Origin: Primulina eburnea
Taxonomy: Eukaryota > Streptophyta > Magnoliopsida > Lamiales > Gesneriaceae
Direction: 5' to 3'
Length of the DNA stretch: 64,000 nucleotides
NCBI RefSeq assembly: GCF_022965805.1
Contig: NW_027331272.1
Location: forward strand, 1 to 64,000
Part shown: piece after piece, positions 34,474-45,986 of the stretch
How the letters are laid out: each line of letters opens with the position of its first letter
Numbering within the stretch: the stretch's first letter is position 1
Position numbers and translations under genes: made by a program
The notes under the pieces: generated by a model
Told to the model about the DNA's origin: nothing
Database searches by the model: none
Seen by the model: the letters and a program-made list of their open reading frames with translations, nothing else

Positions 34474-37400
34474 ATGGAAATCCCACCACTCACGATGAAC
34501 TCGTATTCCAAGGAGTCTCAGAAAATGTATCAAACTTGGTTCAACATCGCCGATTCTGGTTCTTTTCTTACCTATTTTTTAACACTTTTTTACAATCATT
34601 TGAAGTGTTTTCCAGTATCTCATCGATTGATCGATTCTTGTATTCTTTTAGATGGCGATGGCCGTTTGACAGGGAAGGACGCGATTGCCTTTTTCGCTAT
34701 GTCCAATTTATCAAAGCCTGAACTTAAGCAGGTATTAACACCAGAATGTACACTCACTTTTTCAATTTTATTTCCCTAAGCAAATCTTTTATTTCATGGT
34801 TTTGCTTTGATTGAAGAGGTTGCGATCCAGACTCCCACTGGATAAATGCAAGGAGAGTGTGCGGCCCATTTTATTGCTCATATTTAATTTTTGGTAGATA
34901 TTGGTCTTTAAGAAACTGGTAAAAATATATTTAGATGACTCGAACTCCAAGTTTTGGATGGTTTTGTGTCATCATTTACTTGTTGGAGGATTGAAGCAGG
35001 AAAGCATGCTCAACTCAATGATATACTCGATGTTTGTTTTTAACTTGGGACAAATACTTTCTGATGTTATGGTTGTTTATGGGCGAATAATTTTTCTTTG
35101 ATTGATTCAACTCAAGTATTAGTTATTCATACATAGTTTTTCCTCTAAAATTCGCCTATAATTTGATTCGTACCTGCTGTAAAAGGTTTGGGCAATTGCT
35201 GATTCAAAAAGACAAGGATTTCTAGGATTGAAGGAGTTCATCACTGCAATGCAGGTTCTTATTCTACATTACAAAGGTTAAAAATTAGAAGGCTTGATGC
35301 ATATGAGATTTTTATATTCATGTTTGCTCTTTTTGCTTCTTTTTGCCTTTGCTTCCTATTTCAGCTCCTATCTCTGGCACAAGAAGGACATGAACTGACC
35401 TCAGATCTCCTGAAGAACACATGCAAGTGGATACATTCGATACCTTTTCTTAGGGGTTTTTTACTCTTTGTAGTCTGATTTTGAAGTATTTTTCTTCTGT
35501 ATAACATAATTATCGTTTTGTTTGATGCAAAACTACACCTTTTAGAGAAATAAATCATATTTTACTGTGAGACCAAGAAACAGTTTTTATATTAGCAACA
35601 AGGTGCTTTATCCCATTATCTCTGTTGTGCTTCACATTTTATGATCGTTTAACTCAAATTGAATCTTTTGTTCTTGAAGATCATCTCGAAACACTGAGTC
35701 CTCCATCTATGGAAGGTTTGGATACCTTTGTCGAAGTAAGTAGTTTTCAATCTTTGTATTGTTTACATACACAATATTATGATCTACTGAGGTCTCAGCC
35801 TTGCATTTCTCACCCAGAAGGGTAGAGTTCCAATATCAAATGGCCATTCTGAAATTAATGGTAAGTAACATATTTTATTGTCTGATATAAAATTATTATC
35901 TTGATTCTTCATTCTTATGAAGCTTTTGATGAGTTTGACATTAAAAACAATGCAGGAAGTACTCAGCCGCAGACAACTTCTGCTAAGAGTTTTTTTAGCA
36001 AGAAGTCTAGAAACAAGGTACTACTATCATTAGTTTCACTTAGTGTTATTTGAAAACTTTTATTAAAACGATTAGGTGCATTTCTGCTTAATAGAGGACA
36101 ATGCTAATTTCACTCGACATAATGTTAAGTGATTCCTACTAGTCAAGTGAACCATTACATTGAAAAACACGGAAGCCATCATTATGTTGATGACAATGTG
36201 TTGTCAACTGATATAAATTTCTAAGATAATTCAGCCTGGTGTTTAGATTTAGTTTTATGTATATTTTTATTGTCTGACTCGTTATTTTTAATATTCTTGC
36301 CAGAGCATCACCTCATTTGAAGCCATTACTTCGGTTGTCGATGGTTTGAAGATGTTATACAATGAAAAGTTGAAGCCACTTGAAGCTACTTATCGATTTA
36401 ATGATTTGGTATCTCCTGCCTTGGTGGGTGGATTTAAGATGGCATTCTTGTGTATAGAAGAACATAAATTTTTATTTAAATGGGCATGTAATTACTTATA
36501 AATATTTTCTTTACTGACAGATGAGTAGTGATTTTGATGCCAAACCAATGGTTATGCTTTTGGGCCAGTACTCAACTGGAAAAACCACATTTATAAAACA
36601 CCTGCTCCAGTGTAACTATCCAGGTTAGCTAGGTTCTGATCATTTAGAATATTTAAATAACTTTATAGTTCATGTCGATGTTATTCTCTAGCTTGTGACA
36701 TGTTCTTCTTTTTTCCTTTTTTCAGGTGCTCATATTGGACCTGAGCCAACCACCGATAGATTCATTGTTGTCATGGTACTAGAAGTTAGATGAGATTTGT
36801 ATTGTTTTTGAGTATTTAAGTTTTTCATTCGTTATATGTTTTCATGTTATCAGTCTGGGCCAGATGAACGGAACATTCCTGGTAATAGCGTTGCTGTTCA
36901 TGCTGACATGCCGTTTACTGGTTTGACAAGTTTTGGTGGATCTTTTTTGTCAAAATTCGAGTGTTCTCAAATGCCACATCCTGTAAGTTATGATTTTAGA
37001 GGTGTTTAGTGCATTATAGGTTGCAACGTTAAGCTTTTGACAATTTAGTGCAATTTTTACCTGCAGTTGCTTGAACACATCACACTTGTCGACACTCCTG
37101 GGGTTCTATCGGGTGAAAAACAGCGGACCCAAAGGAGCTATGATTTTACAGGCGTAGTATCATGGTTTGCAGCAAAATGCGATCTTATTCTTCTTTTGTT
37201 TGACCCTCATAAACTCGACATAAGCGATGAATTCAAGCGGGTAATTTCATCGTTACGTGGACATGATGACAAGATACGTGTTGTATTGAATAAAGCAGAT
37301 CAAGTTGACACTCAACATGTTAGTATAACAGAGTTCTCAATTTATGTAGATATTCACATGGTACAGTCCTTGTATAATAAGGATACTGACTTATCATCCC

Positions 37401-38516
37401 ACATGTCACAGTTGATGAGAGTTTATGGAGCACTAATGTGGTCACTTGGGAAAGTTTTGAACACTCCAGAGGTAGCGCGTGTCTATATAGGGTAGGATTC
37501 TAATCTCTTACACTTGGAGTTTACATTTGAATGAGAAACCGGACGGTCTGCACCAAATGTGGTTGTTGACACTGAAACTTCATTGCCCTTCTTTTAAAGA
37601 ATTCACAATAATTTCCTTGTAAACTTCTCTAATCTTCATGAGCATGAGTGCGTTCTTATTCTTAATTATTAGTTTTGCCATTTTTTTCTGTGTTATCTTT
37701 ACCTCATCTATGTCTTAAACATATTATACTTGGATAATCATGGGTTGATGTCAATGATATTTCCTGTGATATGCAAGGTCATTTGACCAAAAGCCTGTGA
37801 ATGAAGCTGCCGTTGGACCAGTGGGGAAGGAACTATTTGAAAAAGAGCAGGATGACCTCCTCCAAGATTTGATTGACATCCCCAAAAGGGCTTGTGATCG
37901 CCGGGTAATGACTAAAGCGAACTTTACATAAACAAAAAAATGTAACATTTGCTGCCTACATATAATTATCAGCATGATTCATTTTCTCGAAATTGGAAAC
38001 TAATTCAAGTTCATTTCCAGATCAATGAGTTTGTCAAACGTGCTAGAGCTGTCAAGATCCATGCCTACATAATCAGTCAGCTCAAGAAGGAAATGCCTGC
38101 TTTAATGGGCAAAGAAAAAACTCAGAAGAAGCTTATTGCCAATCTAGATAACCTATTTGCAAAGGTAAACCGCCGAATACATGACCTCGCTCTTCTCCAT
38201 TCGGAGAGAAAAATGTGGGTCTCTCATGAAACTTGTATGCTTTTCACTACATGTTAGTTCACCCTTTGAAACAAGGTAATAAAACACAAACTCAATGTTT
38301 ATGACAATGACTGGAATATCCATGACACAGGTTCAGCGAGAATTTCACCTTCCTGAGGGGGACTTTCCTGATGTGGACCAGTTTAGGGAGGCCTTGGCTC
38401 GTTATAACATGGATGAATTCGAGAAACTGAAGCCAAAAATGATTCAGACTGTCGACGATATGCTTGGCTATGACATCCCAGAATTATTGAAAAATTTAAG
38501 GAACCTGAATTGCTGA
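34474..38516 (+). CDS. EHD1: EH-domain-containing dynamin-like ATPase (EHD1/EHD2), 16 exons
   Basis: Predicted exons: 34474-34558, 34652-34731, 35186-35254, 35365-35422, 35680-35735, 35818-35860, 35956-36017, 36304-36423, 36521-36623, 36726-36775, 36854-36982, 37067-37318, 37412-37491, 37778-37904, 38021-38164, 38331-38516 (stop TGA). Together they give 1644 nt, 547 residues, close to the ~545 of plant EHD proteins. The N-terminal EH/EF-hand has the calcium loop DSDGDGRLTGKD (residues 27-38). The dynamin-type G domain has P-loop GQYSTGKT (206-213), DTPG (294-297) and NKAD (360-363). The C-terminus is DIPELLKNLRN. Such proteins bind and tubulate membranes in endocytosis and recycling. All introns are GT-AG except intron 4, which needs a GC donor (35423). 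The EHD1 versus EHD2 choice is not settled. Confidence 0.93.
35423..35679 (+). other. Probable GC-AG intron 4 of the EHD gene
   Basis: The only donor that keeps the reading frame into exon 5 (...PPSMEGLD) is AACACAT|GCAAGT at 35423, which matches the GC-donor consensus GCAAGT. The nearby GT at 35428 would break the frame. The acceptor is TTCTTGAAG at 35679. Confidence 0.6.
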
Positions 38517-41474
38517 AAATGGCAACCCCTTCAAGAAATTTTGAAGCCGGATTTGTTTAATACGGTGGTTATATATTTGAGTTCCAAGTCTTTAAAAATT
38601 TCATCACTCTTCCAAAATATTTGATTTCGTGCCTGTTCTAGACAATATCGATCGAAACACATTCAGTCTCCACTCTGGAAATCATACAAGATTAACATGG
38701 ACACGAATGATATAATCATTAGCATCAAATTCATAACTAAGGGACAATGAAGTTTTCATCGTTTTCATTTGTTCTTTTATGAACTATATTAGTCTATAGT
38801 TACCAAGTCAAAATTAGGAAAATTGAATCTTAGCATCTGACCCTTATGCATTGACTTGAGACGAAATTATTGCGTAGCCACCCAACAGCTCCACAGCAAC
38901 AATAATAATCTTTTAATTAAATTAAATCCACTGCAACTAATATTTTGACAATGCTTTTGCGAAGTTAGTTGCGTATAATTAACTAATTTGTGCGCCTAAT
39001 AACATTAGATTATACATTGACCTAAGGCTTAACCATGATCTCCATTTGGAAGTTGCCTAACTCTCTCCAAATTAACTTTCATGCTCACCTTTTCTCCCCA
39101 TTACTGCCATATTGTTTGTCCGTTTTTATTATTAATATGTTATTAAAATCTTAAATTTAAAATAAGATATCGGATTCAAGACTCGATTGTAACAAAAAAA
39201 ACGTTCTTAGCAACAAAAAAAAAAAAAAAAAGAGAAAATGATAGCCGTACCAATCAGAAACAAGACAACAAAGGTAATCGAATTTGGCCAATTCTATCCT
39301 ACTCCATGTGAGGTACTCTTTTTTGCTTTTTTTTCTTACACTCGTTTTTTTTTTAATTATTATTATTACATTTCACACTACTTTAATCAAAATCAACCAA
39401 ATTAATCATTAAACTAATTTCGTTTCATGTATATAACATGTGTTATATCATTATATTATTATTATTATTATTCTCAAATTTTAAAACTTAATATTTTATA
39501 TTTAAAAATTACGAGAAATTTTTATTTTATTAATAAAACTTTTACGTTTGAGGTATGAAATTTTCATTTCTATTATTCTTATTTTTGTGGTAGAATCATA
39601 TAAAATGTAAAAAATCAATATTTTAAAATTTAATTATTATAAGAAATTTTATGTTCTACCCATTTATAAAAGCTAATAAAATTATTGTAGTTATTTTTAA
39701 ATGCTATACATATATATATTATTTAGTGACAGAAAGTAAATTTGTCGGAGTAGGATAGAATTGTCCATCGAATTTCGTGGAAAGAACCCGTCAAGTTCGC
39801 AGGTTGTAATAATCCGAAGTAATTATCACTCAAATTTTGACTTAATCCACTAGTATTTATATTTAAAGTCAAATTTAATGTTTTGAATTGAATTTAAACA
39901 ATCGGCTTGTTACGTACCCCTCTCTCTCTCTCACACGAGATAGTATACCTTCTATTAAAACTTCGTAATTTTTAATTTGTATATGATTTCACTTCATATA
40001 CAAAAACACATATATTAAATTGATTCACATAAATATTATTCTTTCATATGCAAAATAAATGTTGAAGAAACTTTGATTTCACAATACTTTAATCTAAAAT
40101 AACAAGGATGCCAATTTTTTTTTAATTTTTTTAAAAGATAACTAAATTCTAATCTTTTTGAATTTATAATAAAAAAAGAAGTAAGAACAATTGAATATTG
40201 ATTCAATATATTTATTTTATTTAATTAATTTTAAATTGTGCAATCATATAAATATATACCAGGCATATCGTAAACTTTGATATGTTTTTATTTGGATAAC
40301 TTTTTTGAAACAAATGACACCGATTTTTAATTTTAGTTTTCTATGTATGTCTCTTGTTATTAAATATTTCCACTTTAAAAATAACCACATTAATTATTTA
40401 AATTTATTATGATACGTAGTATGTTCTTCAATTTAATCAAACCTTATTAAATATCAATATAATATTATTTGATGCAAAAAAAAAAAAAAATTTTGAACAT
40501 AAACATGACATAGAATAAAAAAAATATTTAATTTGAAAGTGATATTATTAATTTCTGTTTTTTTTTTTGGAATTTCATGTTTTAGGCATATTCATTTATT
40601 CTTATTAATATAAATAATTTCAATGACAAAAAATGAAATTATTTATTTATAAGAACAATGGACAAGCAATAAACACCAATTGGACGATAATAATACAAAG
40701 TCAAAAAATGGTAACACTTCATTTAAAGACCCTCCTTCCATGGAAAGGCATGAATCATTGTGAAAAGCTTAATTAAGTCTTGTACTTAAACTTGCTTAAA
40801 TGAAAGAAGAAAATTGATTATAATGAAAAATAGGAAACACAAATTAATAATTTTGTTAGTAAATGATGCTATAATGTATAATTGTTTTTTTAAGCGATGT
40901 ACAATCGTATTTAATAAAGTTAATTATGAATTTTTTAAAGAAAGATTAACGAACAAGAAGAAAGGAATTAAAAGAAACATAAATTAGAAATTTTACTAAC
41001 AAATAATATTAGTAATGTACAATCTTGGATAATTAAGTAAAATGGTGATAAACATGCGGTAGATATTGACATTTTACAACATACAAGTTAAAGGATATTA
41101 ATGCTAATGTTTTATAGTATGATTAGATCGAGTTTGCATTTGATAACACGAAAGTTATTTTAGTTGGGTATTATTTATTTCATTTATTTGTTTAAGATAA
41201 TTAAAATTTCAGTTTAAATAAATATTTTTTACGTTTAAGATCGTATTAATGTCGCTTAATCTTAAAAAGTTTGAAGTTTCGATCTCACCCTTCGACGTGC
41301 TTAACATTTTTTAAAACCTTGGTGAAAACTACATCTGAAGTTAGGAATGACAATAGATCGGATTTTATATAAAATCCGCATCATTCAGGGCAATGCTAGA
41401 CCTCATTCATAATAGTAGCGTGACGGGTCTAGAAGCAAGTCTGGGACACATAACCCATTATATATATCACTGAT
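38517..41474. other. EHD 3' UTR and long AT-rich intergenic DNA
   Basis: The first ~200 bp are the likely 3' UTR. The rest is AT-rich with poly-A runs (about 39216-39232 and 40480-40490) and a CT-rich run near 39921-39932. No coding, RNA or transposon end could be supported across almost 3 kb. Confidence 0.6.
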
Positions 41475-41650
41475 GAGTAGGTCTCTTGTGAGACGATCTC
41501 ACGAATATTTATTCGTGAAACGGGACAATCTTACCGATATTCACAATAAAAAGTAATACTCTTAGCATAAAAAGTAATATTTTTTTTATAGATTACTCAA
41601 ATAAGATATTTGTCTCACTAAATACGATTCGTGAGACCATCTCACACAAT
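41475..41650 (+). repeat. Palindrome-ended short repeat, copy 5
   Basis: Same family as 23577-23757 (GAGTAGGTCTCTTGTGAGAC left end; GTGAGACCATCTCACACAA right end). Confidence 0.85.
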
Positions 41651-43012
41651 AATTTATATTATAAAAAATAATATTTTTTTTTTTATAGATGACCCAAATT
41701 TATAGTTTATATTATATTTATTTACAATGACTGCCCTAATCCTTAACCTTAATTCACAATAGTTTCGTCTCTTGTTAATTATTTATTTTAATGTTATGGT
41801 TTAATTAATTTTAATAAATATATTAATTTTTGAACTTTTTATTGTGTATCTATTAGTATTAAAAATATGTTTAAAGTTTAACGAGTTTGCAAGTCCAACC
41901 CAGACTCGAACTTGTCGGATTTTGGGTCGGGGCGGATCATGTCTTGGTCGAGTTGGCCAAACTCATTCCAAATCCGTTCTGTTGTCATCCTATCTATGAT
42001 CTACATAAGATCGTAAAAAATTTGAAAGCTAAACTACATTTCATGGATGACAAACTTTGTTAGATCACAGATAAAATACATCAATCACGAGTGGACTAAT
42101 GTTCTTCATATCTCAACACCAATAATTTTAAATGATGTGATATCTCACAATTTTATGAAATTTATATAATACATTATTCACGAGTGGAGTAATGCTTTTC
42201 ATATCTCACTAAAATTTCAAGAGTAACAAAAAAAAACATCACTCTCACATATGACTGACTGACACAAGATAATAACTTATTCTGGTCACATTGCTCACAA
42301 TCTTGGTAGTGTCGATGCTATCTGTGAGGGCAAGTGTCCTATAGAATCTGGACCATTTATTTTAAAAAAATTGATGGATCCCACATATGTATTGTTAAAA
42401 CTGTGCCTTTATCTTTTGATGGAGTAATGTCCCACCAGGTATGGTAAAATCTTCCCACAATCTTAATGACCAAAATCAGGATTCATTACAATCCGACATG
42501 CCTTTCCTAGCAACTATTATACCTGTACAATTATTCACACACACAAAAAAAGAAATTTACCAGATTTTCATCCAAGAATATATGAAAAAGTCAACCTCCA
42601 CGGCTATAATCAAGGAAATGGCTAAGCGGACAAAAGGGAGAAGGAGACAGTAGAAAAGATAAGAGGGGAGAAAACTAGGAGCACAAAAATGGCGGCTTTG
42701 TTTGGGCGTACCAGAAAGTTAAAAGCAAGAAATGAAAATGATTCACTTTCTAATGGAGTTATCAATACTTCCAAATTCAAACTGAGGTTGCTATATACGG
42801 AAATGTACAATTTGCAGATGGAAATTCCCAAACAGATGAAAAGGAAACTGAATAAGAAACAAACTAATATTGTACATATTAAGCAAAGGATTTAACAGAG
42901 GATTTGTTTATATAAAAACTAACTCATAATTTACATCATGATTGCTCAAGGATGTAGAATTTCTTGCAATGTATAAGCAAAATCAACCTTTTGTCCCTTT
43001 AATTCATATCTT
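41651..43012. other. Intergenic DNA and 3' region of the minus-strand gene
   Basis: Two short plus-strand frames (42441-42653 and 42689-42895) are lysine-rich and unrecognised. They lie where the 3' UTR of the minus-strand gene may run. I do not call them genes. Confidence 0.5.
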
Positions 43013-43624
43013 TTATCCCCAAGTTCCCCAAATCCTGTCTCCAAGAAAACTCATAAACCTCCTGATTGACCCTTTCTCCGCCACTCCTTCCTCGTTCTTA
43101 TCTTCCTCAGCGCCGGTGGCAGTATCATTCCCGGCAGCTGAGTTCGAATATGGAAAGTTAATATCTTGATTGGTCAAACTCGGCTCAGACTTCTCGGACT
43201 CCTGTAATTCAAGATTAATAATGTCACTTTTGATGCTTTTACCCTTCCTTCTCTCCTTCTTGTTCTTCTCCTTTTTCTTCTCGCTCAGAAGGCTATCTTC
43301 AAAAGCATCGATTATCTCGTGTATTAGCTGACGATTGGGCGACGAATCCCACTTCACCCAGTAACTCGTGTAGCACCGGAAACAGTAGCAATTGAAGTGG
43401 GGAGGGTGATCTGCGGCCGCATCCTTGGAACATCCGGATGCGAAGGGGGTTTTCTTGGAAAAGTTAGCGGAGGAGCAAGAGATGAGGTACGCCAGAACTT
43501 CTCTTTCGTCAAGAGATAAAGCAGCGGTCAAAGTCAATATCACCGCCGGCAAAAACGATAGCACCTGGTCGGAAACCGCCGGCGGCGTTGGATGCACGGT
43601 GCCTCGTCTGCAATGTTTCTTCAT
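43013..43624 (-). CDS. Conserved plant protein of unknown function (single exon, 203 aa)
   Basis: ATG at 43624, one uninterrupted exon. Layout: basic N-terminus MKKHCRRGTVHPTPPAVSD, a hydrophobic segment SFLPAVILTLTAALSLDERE (residues ~24-43), a cysteine region with HFNCYCFRCYTSYWVKWDSS (about residues 76-95) and RQLIHEIIDAFEDSL. A lysine-rich linker (KKKEKNKKERRKGK) and an acidic, low-complexity tail follow, then a C-terminal block SIRRFMSFLGDRIWGTWG. I recognise the type as widespread in land plants, with conserved ends and Cys block, but know of no assigned function. The closely placed cysteines could bind metal (inference). Codon use and an intact frame support a real gene. Confidence 0.85.
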   Translation of the reverse strand: MKKHCRRGTVHPTPPAVSDQVLSFLPAVILTLTAALSLDEREVLAYLISCSSANFSKKTPFASGCSKDAAADHPPHFNCYCFRCYTSYWVKWDSSPNRQLIHEIIDAFEDSLLSEKKKEKNKKERRKGKSIKSDIINLELQESEKSEPSLTNQDINFPYSNSAAGNDTATGAEEDKNEEGVAEKGSIRRFMSFLGDRIWGTWG

Positions 43625-43815
43625 AGCTAAGTTTTAGAGAGAGAAACAGAGTTGTTTGCTTTTCGTCTTTTAGGTTTACCAAATAGCTTTTTGAACCAAT
43701 TCTCGATGGCTTGAGCATAGAAATTGGTGACGTGCTGGGTAATTTTCCAGTGCTTCGCATAGACATGGTTACCAAATAAAATCACCTCTTCATCGAAAAA
43801 CAACACCTTTTAAAG

Positions 43816-43990
43816 ACAAAAATTTGTGTGAGACAGTTTCACGAGTCATATTTGTGAGATGGATCTTTTATTTGAGTTATCTATGAAAAAGTATTACTTT
43901 TTATGCTAAGAATATTACTTTTTATTGTGAATATCGGTAGGGTTAACCCGTCTCACATATTAGAATCTATGAGACGGTGTCATATCCATT
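43816..43990 (-). repeat. Palindrome-ended short repeat, copy 6 (inverted)
   Basis: Reverse orientation member of the family, close to the 5' side of the minus-strand gene at 43013-43624 (about 190 bp upstream of its start). Confidence 0.85.
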
Positions 43991-44901
43991 TTAAATTAGC
44001 AACTAAAAATTTTAGTCGATAATTTTTCATAATATACATGAATTAAAATTATAGGTTATATATTTGAAAATATTGTTTGTTTAAAATAGAATAATATCAT
44101 TAAATATTATTTCTACTTGTTTTAAAATAACTTTCACAAAAATCAAAGTTTAAGGTAAATTATAAATGTATTTTATTTTATTATTTTAAATGATAGCTTC
44201 AATTTTAAGTCAATTTTAGATAAGATGTACAAACAGACATAGATTCCACTAATTGATTGTTGACGTAAGGATTTCAGTAATCAATAAATCCATTATTAGT
44301 CCTAATATGTTTTAGTGGACAATATATAGATGATATTTAATAAATTATCGTAAATTTATTTATCTATATCAATTTCTTCTCATACAACTTTATCACACAG
44401 AACGTAATCAATGTGATTTACCTAGTTAACGTTATTTACATGCTATCATCGAAAAATAATGATGGCAAGTTCTCGTGTCAGTAAAAAATGCACAATTAAT
44501 TTTGAGAGATTTAAAATCAAAATATTTGAAAATTTACTCTCTTTTTTTATAATAAAATTTACTTTTAGATTATAAAATATATTTTTTTGTATGAGAAAAT
44601 TTACTTTAAGATTACAGGGAGTATAAAAAACGAATAATATGGGAGTCCTAATCGTTGTCTGGTTGTTCCTTTCGTGGCAACAAGTTCTACAAATTTCTAT
44701 ATGGGCTTCGGAATTAGACTCTCATTAAGACTGGAAATGTATTCCAGGCCCAAATATCTATTTTCTGAGGCCCAACACAGTACCCCAATCTTTTTTGCTT
44801 GATAATTGAATATTTCATAGATTTTCTTGTAAATAAAGGTGCAAATACAAATTTAAAAAATTGGATCGCATGTTTATAACCGGCCAATTAGCCAAAAACG
44901 T
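43991..44901. other. AT-rich intergenic DNA, no gene recognised
   Basis: No supported features. Confidence 0.6.
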
Positions 44902-45085
44902 GGCAAAAACTTGTGTGAGACGGTCTCATGGGTCGTATTTTGTGAGACTGATATCTTATTTGGGCCATCCATTAAAAAATATTCTTTTTTATGCGAAGAG
45001 CATTACTTTTTATTGTAAATATCGGTAGGGTTGACCCGTCTCACAGATAAAATTTCGTGAAAGCGTTTCACAAGAAACCTACTCC
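44902..45085 (-). repeat. Palindrome-ended short repeat, copy 7 (inverted)
   Basis: Reverse orientation, complete: GGCAAAAACTTGTGTGAGAC at its left and the CACAAGAAACCTACTC end at its right. Confidence 0.88.
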
Positions 45086-45713
45086 AACAACATTATAAAG
45101 AATATTTTTTATATTCTTGTATTTCTGGTTGCTTCGATGCTACATGTGGGGCACTACCTACATATGGTTTGGATTGACAATATTCACACACATATGTGAT
45201 TTTAAAAAAAATTAGTAGACCTTATGTACATGTGGTTAAATTTAGGTCATTGATTCTATCATAGGGTAATGCCCCTATATGTAAGATGAAATCAAACTAT
45301 AATTCTCAAGTTGTATACTTTTTGGAAAGGCTAATTCTCCACACATATTTCTTTCTTCCTTTTTTTTTCCCTTTGAAAACACATTATATATTGAGCAAGT
45401 AGATCCGATGACGTGAAATCTAAGCATATCAACTTTACAAAATTTCAATATTTCGAGTTCATATAGCAAAGAATGAAAAAGACCGGGCTCAAGTTATCTA
45501 GCTCTCAGCCACATCGTAGCCTTTCTAATTTGCATGTACAATTTTGCCGCTCGACTCCGTTTCTACGAGTGCAAGCAAAGAAAACATTAGGGAGTGATCT
45601 TGAGTAGTTAAATGTATAAGTAAGCACAAGTAATTTGAAGAATTAGTAGAGAGAAAGTACGTACCACAATAATTGTTTAATGATTTATAAATAAACTCCA
45701 ATTTTTATATTGA
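45086..45713. other. Intergenic DNA, no gene recognised
   Basis: A 64-codon minus-strand frame (45275-45469) has no motif and is not called. Confidence 0.6.
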
Positions 45714-45986
45714 CGGTGGCGGGCCAGGATTCGAAATCTATCCGAGATAATTTTTTTAATAAAAAACAAAATAATCCATAACAATTAAAATTATAATTAT
45801 GATACTTGTTCATCGTAGTCTCAAAAAGTTTCTCATTAACGAGATCTTCAATATTTTCATTATTGAACTTGTATTATTCAGAAACCGACCAAACATTGAC
45901 TATATAATATTATATCTCCATCATCTTGCAAGAAAAATTAACGAAGATCAAATAAAATGAATGTCTCTAAAACCAGTCATTTAATG

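Noticed and set aside
42441..42895. Two short lysine-rich plus-strand frames
   Set aside because: No motif, no promoter or splice evidence; likely antisense to the 3' region of the minus-strand gene.
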